DNA of 64,000 nt from Pseudomonas triclosanedens (GTDB lineage Bacteria; Pseudomonadota; Gammaproteobacteria; Pseudomonadales; Pseudomonadaceae): the NCBI RefSeq assembly GCF_026686735.1, contig NZ_CP113432.1:5755001-5819000 (forward strand), in the 5' to 3' direction. Below the pieces are notes generated by a model, which did no database searches, was not told where the DNA came from, and saw nothing but the letters and a program-made list of their open reading frames with translations. Each line of letters begins with the position of its first letter. The stretch's first letter is position 1. Position numbers and translations under genes: made by a program. Shown in pieces: positions 9,069 through 18,110 of this stretch.

Positions 9069-9391
9069 GACGGTAGTTCCAGAGTTCCATCCACAGCCCC
9101 TGTGGATAATTCTGTTGAAATCACCCCGAAGGGGCTTGTTCCCTCCCCGTTCCGGACGTCTCAAAAGTCCTCTTCCCGCCTCCTGAAATTAATAATTAAA
9201 TTCTTTTAAAACAACAACTTATATCTCATCGAAAAATCTGCGCGAAGAGATATTCAATTTTCTTCCAAGGCAGGCCTGCGATGTGCATAAGGCGCCAGCC
9301 ATTGGCCACCGCAAACCAGCATTCCTGTTGCCAAACATACACCAATCTTGGTTCATGGAATTGATTGTTCCCCATAAGAAACAGTCAGGCC
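9069..9391 (+). other. Gene-free AT-rich intergenic stretch
   Basis: About 320 bases between the methyltransferase and the MarR promoter. It contains a short CCCC-GAA-GGGG hairpin near 9124 and a strongly AT-rich run around 9188-9225. No credible coding region: a 71-codon reverse reading frame lacks a ribosome binding site and any recognisable motif. Confidence 0.5.
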
Positions 9392-9419
9392 TTGTCAATC
9401 GCTGCCTAAGCAGTAATAT
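9392..9419 (+). promoter_or_regulatory. Promoter of the MarR/efflux operon
   Basis: TTGTCA (9392-9397), 16-bp spacer, TAATAT (9414-9419). Transcription is expected to start near 9426, leaving a leader of about 34 bases before the ATG at 9460. Confidence 0.65.
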
Positions 9420-9445
9420 TTCGAAACATTTCACTGCCTAGACAG
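9402..9445 (+). promoter_or_regulatory. Paired operator sites, probably for the MarR regulator
   Basis: Two near-identical half-palindromes, CTGCCTAAGCAG (9402-9413) and CTGCCTAGACAG (9434-9445), lie 32 bp apart, about three helical turns. The first fills the promoter spacer and the second sits just past the expected start site. This is the layout of an autorepressor blocking polymerase; identity of the bound protein is inferred. Confidence 0.6.
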
Positions 9446-9459
9446 CAATTAGTCTTGCC

Positions 9460-9933
9460 ATGAATCACTACGACGTTGCGGACTTTCCGTTCAAGGGCTC
9501 CATCGGCCAGCTCCTGGGCGCCACCGCGCTCCTCAAGGACCGCCTGCTGGACAAGCATCTGGCCCATCTCGACATCACTGCGGCGCAGTTCAAGGTGCTG
9601 TTCTTCATTGGCAACGACCGTGCGAACACGCCGGCCGAACTGTGCCGAGAGCTGTCCATCGACAGCGGCTCAATGACCCGCATGCTCGATCGCCTGGCGC
9701 GCAAGGACCTCCTGCTGCGCCACCCCTGTCAGCACGACCGCCGCAGCGTTCGCCTGCACCTGAGCGAAGCGGGTCAGGCGGTGAACAACCAGGCACCACA
9801 GATCGCCGCGGCAGCGATGAATGAACTGGTTGGCGGCCTTTCCCGCGAGGAACTGCGCACACTGACCGGCCTACTCGACAAGATTCTGCGCGCTCACGGC
9901 ACCGCGGCCAGTTGCCCGATGCAGGAGAACTGA
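9460..9933 (+). CDS. MarR-family transcriptional regulator of the efflux operon
   Basis: 157-residue winged-helix regulator. MarR landmarks: ITAAQFKVLFFI (helix 3), ELCRELSIDSGSMTRMLDRLARKDLL (recognition helix region) and DRRSVRLHLSEAGQ (wing). MarR repressors of EmrAB-type pumps release DNA when they bind aromatic or hydrophobic compounds. It starts the operon with the outer-membrane channel, the EmrA-like adaptor and the EmrB-like pump immediately downstream, so it probably represses all four genes through the paired sites at 9402-9445. It corresponds in position to PAO1 PA5157. Confidence 0.9.
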   Translation: MNHYDVADFPFKGSIGQLLGATALLKDRLLDKHLAHLDITAAQFKVLFFIGNDRANTPAELCRELSIDSGSMTRMLDRLARKDLLLRHPCQHDRRSVRLHLSEAGQAVNNQAPQIAAAAMNELVGGLSREELRTLTGLLDKILRAHGTAASCPMQEN

Positions 9934-9935
9934 AC

Positions 9936-11417
9936 ATGAACATCGTGCGCACCGCGCGCCTGCCCGCCTGCCTCTTCGGCGCCGCGCTCAGCCTGGCCGG
10001 CTGCGTGAGCTCCTCCGGACTTCTGCCCAGCGGTCACGCCACCGATCCCGCCAACCTGAAGGTCGGCGAAACGCTCGACGGCACGCCGCTCTCCAGCGCT
10101 GCCTGGCCCAGCCGGAACTGGTGGACCAGCCTGGGCGACCCGCAGTTGGACAGCCTGATCGATGAAGCCCTGCGTGGCACGCCCGACCTGGAAATCGCCA
10201 GCGCCCGCGCTCGCCAGGCCATCGCTGCAGCCCAGGCCCAGGACGCGGAGCGCATGCCCAGCGTCAAGGGCACGGCCAGCTACGCCGGCATCCGCGCTCC
10301 GGAAAGCGTTTTGCCGCCGCCCACTGGCGGTCGCTACTCGGCGGTGAAGTACCTGTCGATGAGTTTCAGCTATGACCTCGACCTCTGGGGCGGCCAGCGC
10401 GACGCCTGGGAAGCGGCACTCGGCCAGGCCAACGCCGCTGAAGTGGATCGCCAGGCGGCGACGATCAGCCTGTCCACCAATGTCGCCCGCGCCTATAGCG
10501 AGCTGGCCCACTCCTTTGTCGCCCGCGACCTGGCCCGAGACGAACTGGAGCGCTCGCAACACCTGTTCCAGTTGAGCCGGAAACGCATGGACGCCGGCCT
10601 GGACAGCAAGGTCCAACTGCAGCAGACGCAAAGCCAGGTAGCCAGCGCCAAACAGCAACTGGCCGCCGCCGAACAGGACATTGCAAGCAACCGCATCGCC
10701 CTCGCCGTACTGCTGGGCCAGGGCCCCGATCGCGGTCAGAGCCTGCAACGCCCGCAAGTACTCAAACCCGGCGCACTGGCGTTGCCATCGGATCTGCCTG
10801 CCGAGTTGCTCGGCCGCCGGCCAGACATCGTCGCCGCCCGCTGGCGGGTAGAGGCAGCGTCCAAGAGCATCCAGTCGGCCAAGACCGAGTTCTACCCCAA
10901 CGTGAACCTGGGCGCGATGGTCGGTCTGGCCGCGATGCACGCCAGCGATGTGCTGAAGGCTCCCAGCCGCTTCTTTCAGGTCGCTCCAGCCATTTCCCTG
11001 CCGATCTTCGACGGTGGACGGCTGCGCGCCAATCTGGCCGGCAAGGACGCCGACTACGACCTGGCGGTCGCCCAGTACAACAAAACGCTGGTCAACGCCC
11101 TCGGCGAAGTAGCCGATGACCTCGGCAAGCTGCGCTCGCTGGAACAGCAGATCGCCGACCAGAGCGAAGCGCGCGATATCGCCAAGTCCAACTTCGACCT
11201 GGCCATGCGCCGTTACGGCGAAGGCGTGGGTAACTACCTCGACGCCCTGAGCGTGCAGCAACAACTGCTGCTCGCCGAACGCCAACTGGCCAGCCTGGAT
11301 GCCGAACGCATCGACCTCTCGGTGCAACTGGTCCAGGCCCTGGGCGGTGGCTACCAGCCCGAATCCACATCCACTCCCGCTCCGCTCGCCCAGGCGAGTG
11401 GCGCCGCCGCGCATTGA
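9936..11417 (+). CDS. Outer-membrane efflux lipoprotein (NodT/OprM type)
   Basis: 493 residues. The start at 9936 has GGAG at a good distance. The N-terminus is a lipoprotein signal with lipobox LAGC (cysteine near residue 23), so the protein is lipid-anchored in the outer membrane. Two TolC-fold repeats follow, with typical features: WWTSLGDPQLDSLIDEAL at the start, SYDLDLWGG, and the DLPAELLGRRPDIVAARWRVEAA motif of RND-type outer-membrane factors. It would form the exit duct for the EmrA/EmrB pair that follows. Two bases separate it from the MarR gene. Confidence 0.92.
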   Translation: MNIVRTARLPACLFGAALSLAGCVSSSGLLPSGHATDPANLKVGETLDGTPLSSAAWPSRNWWTSLGDPQLDSLIDEALRGTPDLEIASARARQAIAAAQAQDAERMPSVKGTASYAGIRAPESVLPPPTGGRYSAVKYLSMSFSYDLDLWGGQRDAWEAALGQANAAEVDRQAATISLSTNVARAYSELAHSFVARDLARDELERSQHLFQLSRKRMDAGLDSKVQLQQTQSQVASAKQQLAAAEQDIASNRIALAVLLGQGPDRGQSLQRPQVLKPGALALPSDLPAELLGRRPDIVAARWRVEAASKSIQSAKTEFYPNVNLGAMVGLAAMHASDVLKAPSRFFQVAPAISLPIFDGGRLRANLAGKDADYDLAVAQYNKTLVNALGEVADDLGKLRSLEQQIADQSEARDIAKSNFDLAMRRYGEGVGNYLDALSVQQQLLLAERQLASLDAERIDLSVQLVQALGGGYQPESTSTPAPLAQASGAAAH

Positions 11418-11430
11418 ACGAGGCATCGAC

Positions 11431-12612
11431 ATGAGCACCAAAACCGCCCTCCCCGCCGGCAACCCCAAACGCAAGCGCTGGTTGCTGATCCTGCTCGCCG
11501 TAGTGATCCTGGCCGGCTTGGCCAGTGTCGCCTGGGAAATTCTCTACGGCCGCTGGCACGAAGACACCGACGACGCCTACGTGAATGGTAACGTCGTACA
11601 GATCACCCCGCAGATCACCGGCACCGTGGTGAGCATCGGCGCCGATGACGGCGACCTCGTGCAGAAAGGCCAGGTACTGGTGAAGTTCGACCCGAGCGAC
11701 GCCGACATCGCCCTGCAACAGGCCGAGGCCAACCTCGCCCGCACGGTCCGCCAGGTACGCGGCCTGTTCAGCAACGTGGACGGCTACAAGGCCGATGTGG
11801 CGGCGAAGCGCGTCGCCCTGGCCAAGGCTGAGGCAGACTTCAAGCGGCGCCAGAACCTCGCCAATGACGGCGCGATTTCCCAGGAAGAACTGGCCCACGC
11901 CCGCGATGCCCTGGATACCGCACGCAGCTCGCTGACCAGCGCCGAACAGCAACTGGATACCAACCGGGCGCTGGTCGACGACACCGTGATCACCTCGCAC
12001 CCGGACGTCAAAGCCGCTGCCGCCAAACTGCGCCAGTCCTATCTGGACGATGCCCGCTCAGTGATCATTGCGCCGGTCACCGGCTACGTCGCAAAGCGTA
12101 CCGTGCAGGTTGGCCAACGTGTGCAGCCTGGCGCCGCGCTGATGGCGGTGATTCCGCTGGACCAGGTATGGATCGATGCCAACTTCAAGGAAACCCAGCT
12201 GAAGCACATGCGCATCGGCCAACCAGTGGAAATCCGCTCCGACCTGTACGGCAATGAAGTGAAGTACTCCGGCACCGTCGACAGCCTCGGCGTCGGCACC
12301 GGCAGCGCCTTCTCCCTGCTACCGGCGCAGAACGCGACCGGCAACTGGATCAAGATCGTCCAGCGCGTGCCGGTACGCATCCGCATCAGCCAGGACGAGT
12401 TGGCCAGGCACCCGCTGCGCATCGGCCTGTCGATGGACGTCAACGTCAACCTGCACGACCAGAGCGGCCCCGCCCTGGCGCAGCAGCCTCCGCGCGAGGC
12501 GCTGTTCTCCACCGACGTCTATCAGCAACAACTGGCGTCCGCCGACCAACTGATCGAGCAGTTGATTCACGCCAACCTGGCCGCCGCCAACCACAGCACC
12601 GCCCAGCGCTGA
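11431..12612 (+). CDS. EmrA-like membrane-fusion (periplasmic adaptor) protein
   Basis: 393 residues. A single N-terminal membrane anchor (RKRWLLILLAVVILAGLASV) is followed by DTDDAYVNGNVVQITPQITGTV, the hallmark of HlyD/EmrA adaptors, then a coiled-coil hairpin (about 90-200) and a beta-barrel part with VGQRVQPGAALMAVIPLDQVWIDANFKE. It links the inner-membrane MFS pump to the outer-membrane channel. It sits between those genes, 13 bases after the channel gene stop. Confidence 0.93.
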   Translation: MSTKTALPAGNPKRKRWLLILLAVVILAGLASVAWEILYGRWHEDTDDAYVNGNVVQITPQITGTVVSIGADDGDLVQKGQVLVKFDPSDADIALQQAEANLARTVRQVRGLFSNVDGYKADVAAKRVALAKAEADFKRRQNLANDGAISQEELAHARDALDTARSSLTSAEQQLDTNRALVDDTVITSHPDVKAAAAKLRQSYLDDARSVIIAPVTGYVAKRTVQVGQRVQPGAALMAVIPLDQVWIDANFKETQLKHMRIGQPVEIRSDLYGNEVKYSGTVDSLGVGTGSAFSLLPAQNATGNWIKIVQRVPVRIRISQDELARHPLRIGLSMDVNVNLHDQSGPALAQQPPREALFSTDVYQQQLASADQLIEQLIHANLAAANHSTAQR

Positions 12613-12625
12613 TACGCCCGACGCC

Positions 12626-14158
12626 ATGAGCCAGAACAGCAGCAGCTTTTCCCCGCCCAGCCTGGTGATGGCCACTATCGGCCTATCACTGGCGACGTTC
12701 ATGCAGGTGCTCGACACCACCATCGCCAACGTGGCGCTGCCGACTATCTCCGGCAACCTCGGGGTCAGCTCCGAGCAGGGCACCTGGGTGATCACCTCGT
12801 TCGCGGTGAGTAACGCCATCGCCCTGCCGCTGACCGGCTGGTTGAGCCGGAAAGTCGGCGAGGTGCGGCTGTTCATCGCTGCCACCCTGTTCTTCGTGAT
12901 TGCCTCGTTCCTCTGCGGCGTGGCGCAGCAGATGGGCATGCTGGTGGGCTTCCGCGCACTGCAGGGCTTCGTCGCCGGACCGCTCTACCCGATCACTCAG
13001 ACGCTGCTGATCTCCATCTACCCACCCGCCAAACGGGGGATGGCACTGGCACTGCTGGCGATGGTGACGGTCGTTGCGCCAATCGCCGGACCGATTCTCG
13101 GCGGCTGGATAACCGATAGCTATAGCTGGCCGTGGATCTTCTTCATCAACGTCCCCATCGGCCTGTTCGCGGCGATGGTCGTCTACCAGCAACTGCGCGC
13201 GCGACCGGTGGTGATCAAGCACGCGCCAATGGACTACATGGGCCTGGCGATGCTGGTGCTGGGCGTCGGCGCCCTGCAGATCGTGCTCGACAAGGGCAAT
13301 GACCTAGACTGGTTCGAGTCGAACTTCATCATCGGCGGCACGGTGCTCTCGGTGATCGCCCTCGCCATCTTCGTGATCTGGGAGCTGACCGACCGCCACC
13401 CGATCGTCAACCTGCGCCTGTTCGTACACCGCAACTTCACCATTGGCACCCTTGCGCTGGTGGGCGGCTACGCCGGCTTCTTCGGCATGAACCTGCTGCT
13501 GCCCCAGTGGCTGCAGACACAAATGGGCTACACCGCCACCTGGGCGGGCCTCGCGGCAGCGCCAATCGGCATCCTGCCGGTGTTTCTGTCACCGCTCGTC
13601 GGACGCTACGCGCAGAATTTCGACCTGCGCGTGCTGGCCGGCCTGGCCTTCCTGGCGATGGCCGCCACCTGCTTCATGCGGGCGAACTTCACTACCGAAG
13701 TCGACTACACCCACATCGCCCTGGTGCAGATGTTCATGGGTCTGGGTGTCGCCTTCTTCTTCATGCCGATCCTGAGTATTCTGCTGTCGGACCTGCCACC
13801 CGACCAGATCGCCGACGGCTCCGGGCTCGCCACCTTCCTGCGAACCCTGGCCGGCAGCTTCGCCGCCTCCCTTACCACCTGGATCTGGAACCGCCGAGCG
13901 ACGATGCACCACGCCTACCTGACCGAGAACCTCAGCCAGTACGACCCGGCCACCCAGGCAACCGTCGACCAGCTCGGCGGACCGGGCCAGCACAGCGCGG
14001 CGCTACTGGAGCGCATGGTGGAAAGCCAGGCCTACATGATCTCGACCATCGACTATTTCACATTACTGGGATGGCTATTCCTGGCCATGCTGGTGATCAT
14101 CTGCCTGGCCAAGCCGCCATTCGGCGCCAAACCTGGCGCTGCGGCCAGCGGGCACTGA
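12626..14158 (+). CDS. EmrB-like MFS drug efflux pump (DHA2 family, 14 TM)
   Basis: 510 residues, highly hydrophobic with about 14 spans. Family motifs: LDTTIANVALPTISGNLG (DHA2 motif D1), WLSRKVGEVRLF (motif A region) and TVVAPIAGPILGGWI (motif C, proton antiporters). Proton-driven extrusion of hydrophobic toxic compounds through the tripartite complex with the two preceding proteins. The operon order MarR, outer-membrane factor, EmrA, EmrB matches PAO1 PA5157-PA5160 from memory. The specific drugs cannot be deduced. Confidence 0.93.
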   Translation: MSQNSSSFSPPSLVMATIGLSLATFMQVLDTTIANVALPTISGNLGVSSEQGTWVITSFAVSNAIALPLTGWLSRKVGEVRLFIAATLFFVIASFLCGVAQQMGMLVGFRALQGFVAGPLYPITQTLLISIYPPAKRGMALALLAMVTVVAPIAGPILGGWITDSYSWPWIFFINVPIGLFAAMVVYQQLRARPVVIKHAPMDYMGLAMLVLGVGALQIVLDKGNDLDWFESNFIIGGTVLSVIALAIFVIWELTDRHPIVNLRLFVHRNFTIGTLALVGGYAGFFGMNLLLPQWLQTQMGYTATWAGLAAAPIGILPVFLSPLVGRYAQNFDLRVLAGLAFLAMAATCFMRANFTTEVDYTHIALVQMFMGLGVAFFFMPILSILLSDLPPDQIADGSGLATFLRTLAGSFAASLTTWIWNRRATMHHAYLTENLSQYDPATQATVDQLGGPGQHSAALLERMVESQAYMISTIDYFTLLGWLFLAMLVIICLAKPPFGAKPGAAASGH

Positions 14159-14193
14159 TCAGGGGAGCGTGGATCGCACTGAAAAATCAGAGG

Positions 14194-14221
14194 TTTACAC
14201 CCAAGGCCGCATCGCTATAAT
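14194..14221 (+). promoter_or_regulatory. Promoter of tRNA-Thr
   Basis: TTTACA (14194-14199), 16-bp spacer and TATAAT (14216-14221), 13 bases before the mature tRNA start, with a GC-rich discriminator (GGCGACC) typical of stable RNA promoters. Confidence 0.8.
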
Positions 14222-14234
14222 GGCGACCCTTGTT

Positions 14235-14310
<76 letters not shown>

Positions 14311-14320
14311 TCATTAGAAA

Positions 14321-14345
14321 GCCCCGCATCGCTGCGGGGCTTTTT
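14321..14345 (+). terminator. Rho-independent terminator of tRNA-Thr
   Basis: GCCCCGCA / TGCGGGGC stem with TCGC loop followed by TTTTT, ten bases after the tRNA. Confidence 0.9.
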
Positions 14346-14551
14346 CGTTCAGGGAACGAAACTTTTCCGACACAATCCAACCTTTGAATAAGTCTGTCCT
14401 CCAGCCTAAATTGACGGGTTGCACTATGAGTAGCCGGGTGCGATGCGGTAATCTTCCGCACTCGCCTGGATCCCGAGCGCGAACTGCCTCACAGTACAAC
14501 GATAAACCGGCGATGCAGCGTAGGACGTAACTTGCAAAGGACCTTTGATTA

Positions 14552-15982
14552 ATGCTGATCCCAGTGATCATTTGCGGTGGTGCCGGCAGCCGACTGTGGC
14601 CTGTCTCTCGCGAGGCCCACCCCAAACCCTTCATGCCCCTTCCTGACGGGCAGAATCTCCTGCAGAAGACGCTGCTGCGTGCGCTCGCCCTGGATGGCGT
14701 ATCCGAGGTCATGACGGTTACGAACCGTGAGCTGTTCTTCAAGACCGAAGACGAATACCGCAATCTCAAAACCAATGTCGGCTGTCTCAGCTACGTGCTG
14801 GAACCGTTTGGCCGCAACACCGCCGCCGCAGTCCTGACCGCGGCCCTGCAACTCGAGCAGGCACACGGCCCCGATGCCTTGATGCTGGTGCTCCCCGCCG
14901 ACCACCTGATCAAGCACAACGACGCTTTCTCGGAAGCCGTTGCCAACGCATCCCGCCTGGCGGCCGCTGGCTGGCTGGTTACCTTCGGCATCCAGCCCCA
15001 ATACCCGGAAACCGGCTTCGGTTACATCGAAAGCGACAGCCAGGCGCTGGACGGCGGCCTGAAGGTAAAGCGCTTCGTCGAGAAACCCAGCCTGGAAAAG
15101 GCCCAGGAATACCTGGCTGCCGGAAACTACTTCTGGAACTCGGGGATGTTCTGCTTCCGCGTCGGCACGCTGCTCGACGAAATGAAAGCTCACGCAGCCG
15201 ACGTCCATGCCGCCGTCGCCCAGACCATCGCCCAGTCCCGTCTCAGTGAAGCGCCGGCGCATCGCTGTCTGTCGCTCGATGCTGGCGTGTTCGGCCAGGT
15301 GCCGGACATCTCGATCGACTACGCACTGATGGAGCGCTCCGACAAAGTCGCGACCGTGCCATGCAACCTGGGCTGGAGCGACATCGGCTCGTGGAATGCC
15401 CTGAGCGAACTGACCAGCGAAGACGAGAACGGCAACCGCTGCGAAGGCGAAGTGCTTTCCCACGGCGCGCACAATAACTACGTGCACAGCCCGGAACGCC
15501 TGGCAGCACTGGTTGGCGTACAGAACCTGATCGTCGTCGACACGCCAGATGCCCTGCTGATCGCTCACAAGGAGCACACCCAGGACGTCAAGCAGATCGT
15601 CGCCCAGTTGAAGAAGAACGGGCACAGCGCGCACCTGCTGCACCGCACCGTCCATCGCCCCTGGGGCACCTACACGACCCTGGAAGAGGGGCACCGCTTC
15701 AAGATCAAGCGCATCGTGGTCAAGCCCGGCGCATCGCTGTCGCTGCAGATGCATCACCACCGCAGTGAGCACTGGATCGTCGTGACCGGCATGGCCCGCG
15801 TCGTCAACGGCGAAAAAACCATGATGCTGAACAGCAACGAATCGACCTTCATTCCGGCCGGGCACAGACATCGCCTGGAGAACCCGGGCGTTATCGATCT
15901 CGTGCTGATCGAAGTCCAGAGCGGAGACTATCTGGGCGAGGATGATATCGTGCGTTTCGAAGACAATTACGGGCGCACCTGA
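14552..15982 (+). CDS. wbpW: Mannose-1-phosphate guanylyltransferase / mannose-6-phosphate isomerase (bifunctional)
   Basis: 476 residues. The N-terminal nucleotidyltransferase has the GDP-mannose pyrophosphorylase loop GGAGSRLWPVSRE and the FVEKP motif. The C-terminal cupin carries QMHHHRSEHWIVVTG, the phosphomannose isomerase type II metal site. It makes GDP-D-mannose, precursor of GDP-D-rhamnose through Gmd and Rmd. AlgA, PslB and WbpW are close paralogues; I use wbpW because the next genes are wzm and wzt, as in the P. aeruginosa common antigen cluster. AAGGA lies ten bases before the ATG. The preceding 200 bases show no clear promoter or JUMPstart element. Confidence 0.88.
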   Translation: MLIPVIICGGAGSRLWPVSREAHPKPFMPLPDGQNLLQKTLLRALALDGVSEVMTVTNRELFFKTEDEYRNLKTNVGCLSYVLEPFGRNTAAAVLTAALQLEQAHGPDALMLVLPADHLIKHNDAFSEAVANASRLAAAGWLVTFGIQPQYPETGFGYIESDSQALDGGLKVKRFVEKPSLEKAQEYLAAGNYFWNSGMFCFRVGTLLDEMKAHAADVHAAVAQTIAQSRLSEAPAHRCLSLDAGVFGQVPDISIDYALMERSDKVATVPCNLGWSDIGSWNALSELTSEDENGNRCEGEVLSHGAHNNYVHSPERLAALVGVQNLIVVDTPDALLIAHKEHTQDVKQIVAQLKKNGHSAHLLHRTVHRPWGTYTTLEEGHRFKIKRIVVKPGASLSLQMHHHRSEHWIVVTGMARVVNGEKTMMLNSNESTFIPAGHRHRLENPGVIDLVLIEVQSGDYLGEDDIVRFEDNYGRT

Positions 15983-16092
15983 GTCACCGAGACTAACCTC
16001 GGTGATTGCCGTTCCGCCCATTCCGCACCCCGCACCGCCCCGCCAGCTCCATTCGGCGGGGCGGTGCTATGGGTAGAGCTCCTGGTATAGCA

Positions 16093-16887
16093 ATGTTTTC
16101 AAACCTGAAAGCCATCTATCTCTACCGCAGTTTCATTCTGGGAAGCATCAAGCGAGAGTTTCAGTCCCGCTATCGCCGCAGCATGCTCGGCGCGCTCTGG
16201 CTAATCCTGCAACCGCTGGCCATGATCCTGATCTACACGCTGGTCTTCTCGCAGATCATGCGGGCCAAGCTGCCGGGCGTGGACAACGCCTACGCCTACA
16301 GCATCTATCTCTGCGCCGGCAGCCTGACCTGGGGCCTGTTTGCGGAGATGATCGGCCGGGCCCAAGGCGTGTTCATCGAAAACGCCAACATGATGAAGAA
16401 GCTCAGCTTCCCGAGGATCTGCCTGCCGGTCATCATCACACTGTCAGCCCTGCTGAATTTCGCGATCATTTTCTCGATCTTCCTGCTGTTCCTGGTCGTT
16501 ACAAACAGCTTCCCCGGTATCGAGTTCGTAGCGGTGATCCCGTTACTCATCCTGCAGACTGCTTTCGCGCTGGGTCTGGGCATGGTTCTTGGCGTACTGA
16601 ACGTCTTCTTCCGCGACGTCGGTCAGTTCATGGGAATCTTTTTGCAGTTCTGGTTCTGGTTCACCCCAATCGTCTACCCCCTGGCGATCATCCCCGCATG
16701 GGCGCACAGCTACATGCTGATGAATCCGATGGCGGACATCGTAATCGCCTACCAGGCGGTTCTGGTCCAGCATCAATGGCCTGAATGGCACACCCTTTGG
16801 CCTGTTGCCGCCATCAGCGTCGCTGCGCTCGCGCTCGGGCTTTACCTGTTCCGTAAACACTCCGCAGACATGGTGGACGAGCTCTGA
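16093..16887 (+). CDS. wzm: Polysaccharide ABC transporter permease Wzm
   Basis: 264 residues with six predicted spans. ABC-2 type exporter features: REFQSRYRRSMLGALW at the N-terminus, and VFFRDVGQFMGIFLQFWFWFTPIVYP near the C-terminus, typical of O-antigen/teichoic acid export permeases (KpsM/RfbA/TagG). It moves undecaprenyl-linked glycan across the inner membrane with Wzt. I start at the ATG of MFSNLKAIYLY; upstream in-frame ATGs at 16006 and 16069 would add hydrophilic residues that do not look like the family. Its stop overlaps the wzt start by one base. Confidence 0.92.
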   Translation: MFSNLKAIYLYRSFILGSIKREFQSRYRRSMLGALWLILQPLAMILIYTLVFSQIMRAKLPGVDNAYAYSIYLCAGSLTWGLFAEMIGRAQGVFIENANMMKKLSFPRICLPVIITLSALLNFAIIFSIFLLFLVVTNSFPGIEFVAVIPLLILQTAFALGLGMVLGVLNVFFRDVGQFMGIFLQFWFWFTPIVYPLAIIPAWAHSYMLMNPMADIVIAYQAVLVQHQWPEWHTLWPVAAISVAALALGLYLFRKHSADMVDEL

Positions 16888-18110
16888 TGGGCAGCATCCA
16901 AGTCAAGGGCCTGGGCAAGGCGTACAAGCAATATCACTCGCGCTTCGACCGCCTGAAAGAGTGGCTCTCCCCTACCTCGAAGCCTCATCACACGCTGAAG
17001 TGGATCCTGCAGGACATCAATTTCTCGGTGAACCCGGGCGAAGCCGTCGGCATCATCGGCATCAACGGTGCCGGCAAGAGCACATTGCTCAAGCTCATCA
17101 CCGGGACGGCGCATTGCACGACCGGCGAAGTCCGCATGACCGGCAGGGTCGCGGCAATGCTGGAACTCGGCATGGGCTTCCATCCGGAGTTCACTGGCCG
17201 CCAGAACGTCTACATGGCAGGCCAGCTTCTGGGGCTGAGCAACGAGCAGATCACCGAGCTGATGCCCTCCATCGAGGACTTCGCCGAGATCGGCGAATAC
17301 ATCGACCAGCCGGTACGGGTCTACTCCAGCGGCATGCAGGTGCGCCTGGCCTTTGCGGTCGCCACCGCGATCCGCCCGGACATACTCATCGTCGACGAGG
17401 CACTCTCGGTCGGCGACGCCTACTTCCAGCACAAGAGCTTCGAACGTATCCGCGAATTCCGGAAGTCAGGCACTACCCTGCTGCTGGTTTCGCACGACAA
17501 GCAGGCCATCCAGAGCATCTGCGACCGCGCGATCCTGCTGAGCAAAGGCTCCATCGCCCTTGAGGGAGACCCGGAGTCGGTGATGGACTATTACAATGCG
17601 ATGCTTGCTGATCGTCAGAATCAGCAGCTTCGCCAGGACGTCACCGAAAACGGCCGGATCCAGACCATTTCCGGCACCGGCGAAGCGACCGTAGAGCACA
17701 TCGAACTGCTGAACGAACAGGGCCAGCCTATTGAATTCGTGGACGTCGGCCAGCGAGTAACACTGCGCGTTCGTGCCAAGGTCCACCAGCGCCTGGAGCG
17801 GCTGGTGCTGGGCTACGGGATCAAGGACAGGCTCGGACAAGTCATGTACGGCACCAATACTGACTTGAAGAACCAGGTCATCGAGCATCCCGAAACAGGC
17901 GCCACCTACCAGTTCGACATCAACTTCCCGGCCAACCTGGGCCAGGGCAGCTATTCGGTGCAGACAGCACTGGTCAGCACGGATACGCATCTGGTGAACA
18001 ACTACGAATGGAGAGACCTGGCTCTGGTCTTCAACATAGTCAACATCAACAAAGAAGCTTTCGCTGGCTGCTCCTGGCTGGACCCAAGTATCGAGATTTC
18101 CCAAATATGA
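16887..18110 (+). CDS. wzt: Polysaccharide ABC transporter ATPase Wzt with C-terminal glycan-recognition domain
   Basis: 407 residues. The ABC domain (about 1-240) has Walker A GINGAGKSTLL, signature YSSGMQVRLAFAVAT, Walker B LIVDEALSVGD and the switch region LLVSHDKQ. Residues about 265-400 form an extra C-terminal domain of the Wzt_C type, which in O9a-type systems binds the capped or terminated non-reducing end of the glycan and gives chain-length and substrate specificity. Its presence implies a chain-terminating modification; the FkbM methyltransferase overlapping the stop codon is an obvious candidate capper (inference). Confidence 0.92.
   Translation: MGSIQVKGLGKAYKQYHSRFDRLKEWLSPTSKPHHTLKWILQDINFSVNPGEAVGIIGINGAGKSTLLKLITGTAHCTTGEVRMTGRVAAMLELGMGFHPEFTGRQNVYMAGQLLGLSNEQITELMPSIEDFAEIGEYIDQPVRVYSSGMQVRLAFAVATAIRPDILIVDEALSVGDAYFQHKSFERIREFRKSGTTLLLVSHDKQAIQSICDRAILLSKGSIALEGDPESVMDYYNAMLADRQNQQLRQDVTENGRIQTISGTGEATVEHIELLNEQGQPIEFVDVGQRVTLRVRAKVHQRLERLVLGYGIKDRLGQVMYGTNTDLKNQVIEHPETGATYQFDINFPANLGQGSYSVQTALVSTDTHLVNNYEWRDLALVFNIVNINKEAFAGCSWLDPSIEISQI

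Noticed and set aside
9219..9434. 71-codon minus-strand frame in the gap before the MarR gene
   Set aside because: No ribosome binding site, overlaps the efflux promoter and operators, no family character.
14346..14551. JUMPstart/ops element before the polysaccharide cluster
   Set aside because: No GGCGGTAGC-type sequence found; only an isolated TTGACG without a matching -10.
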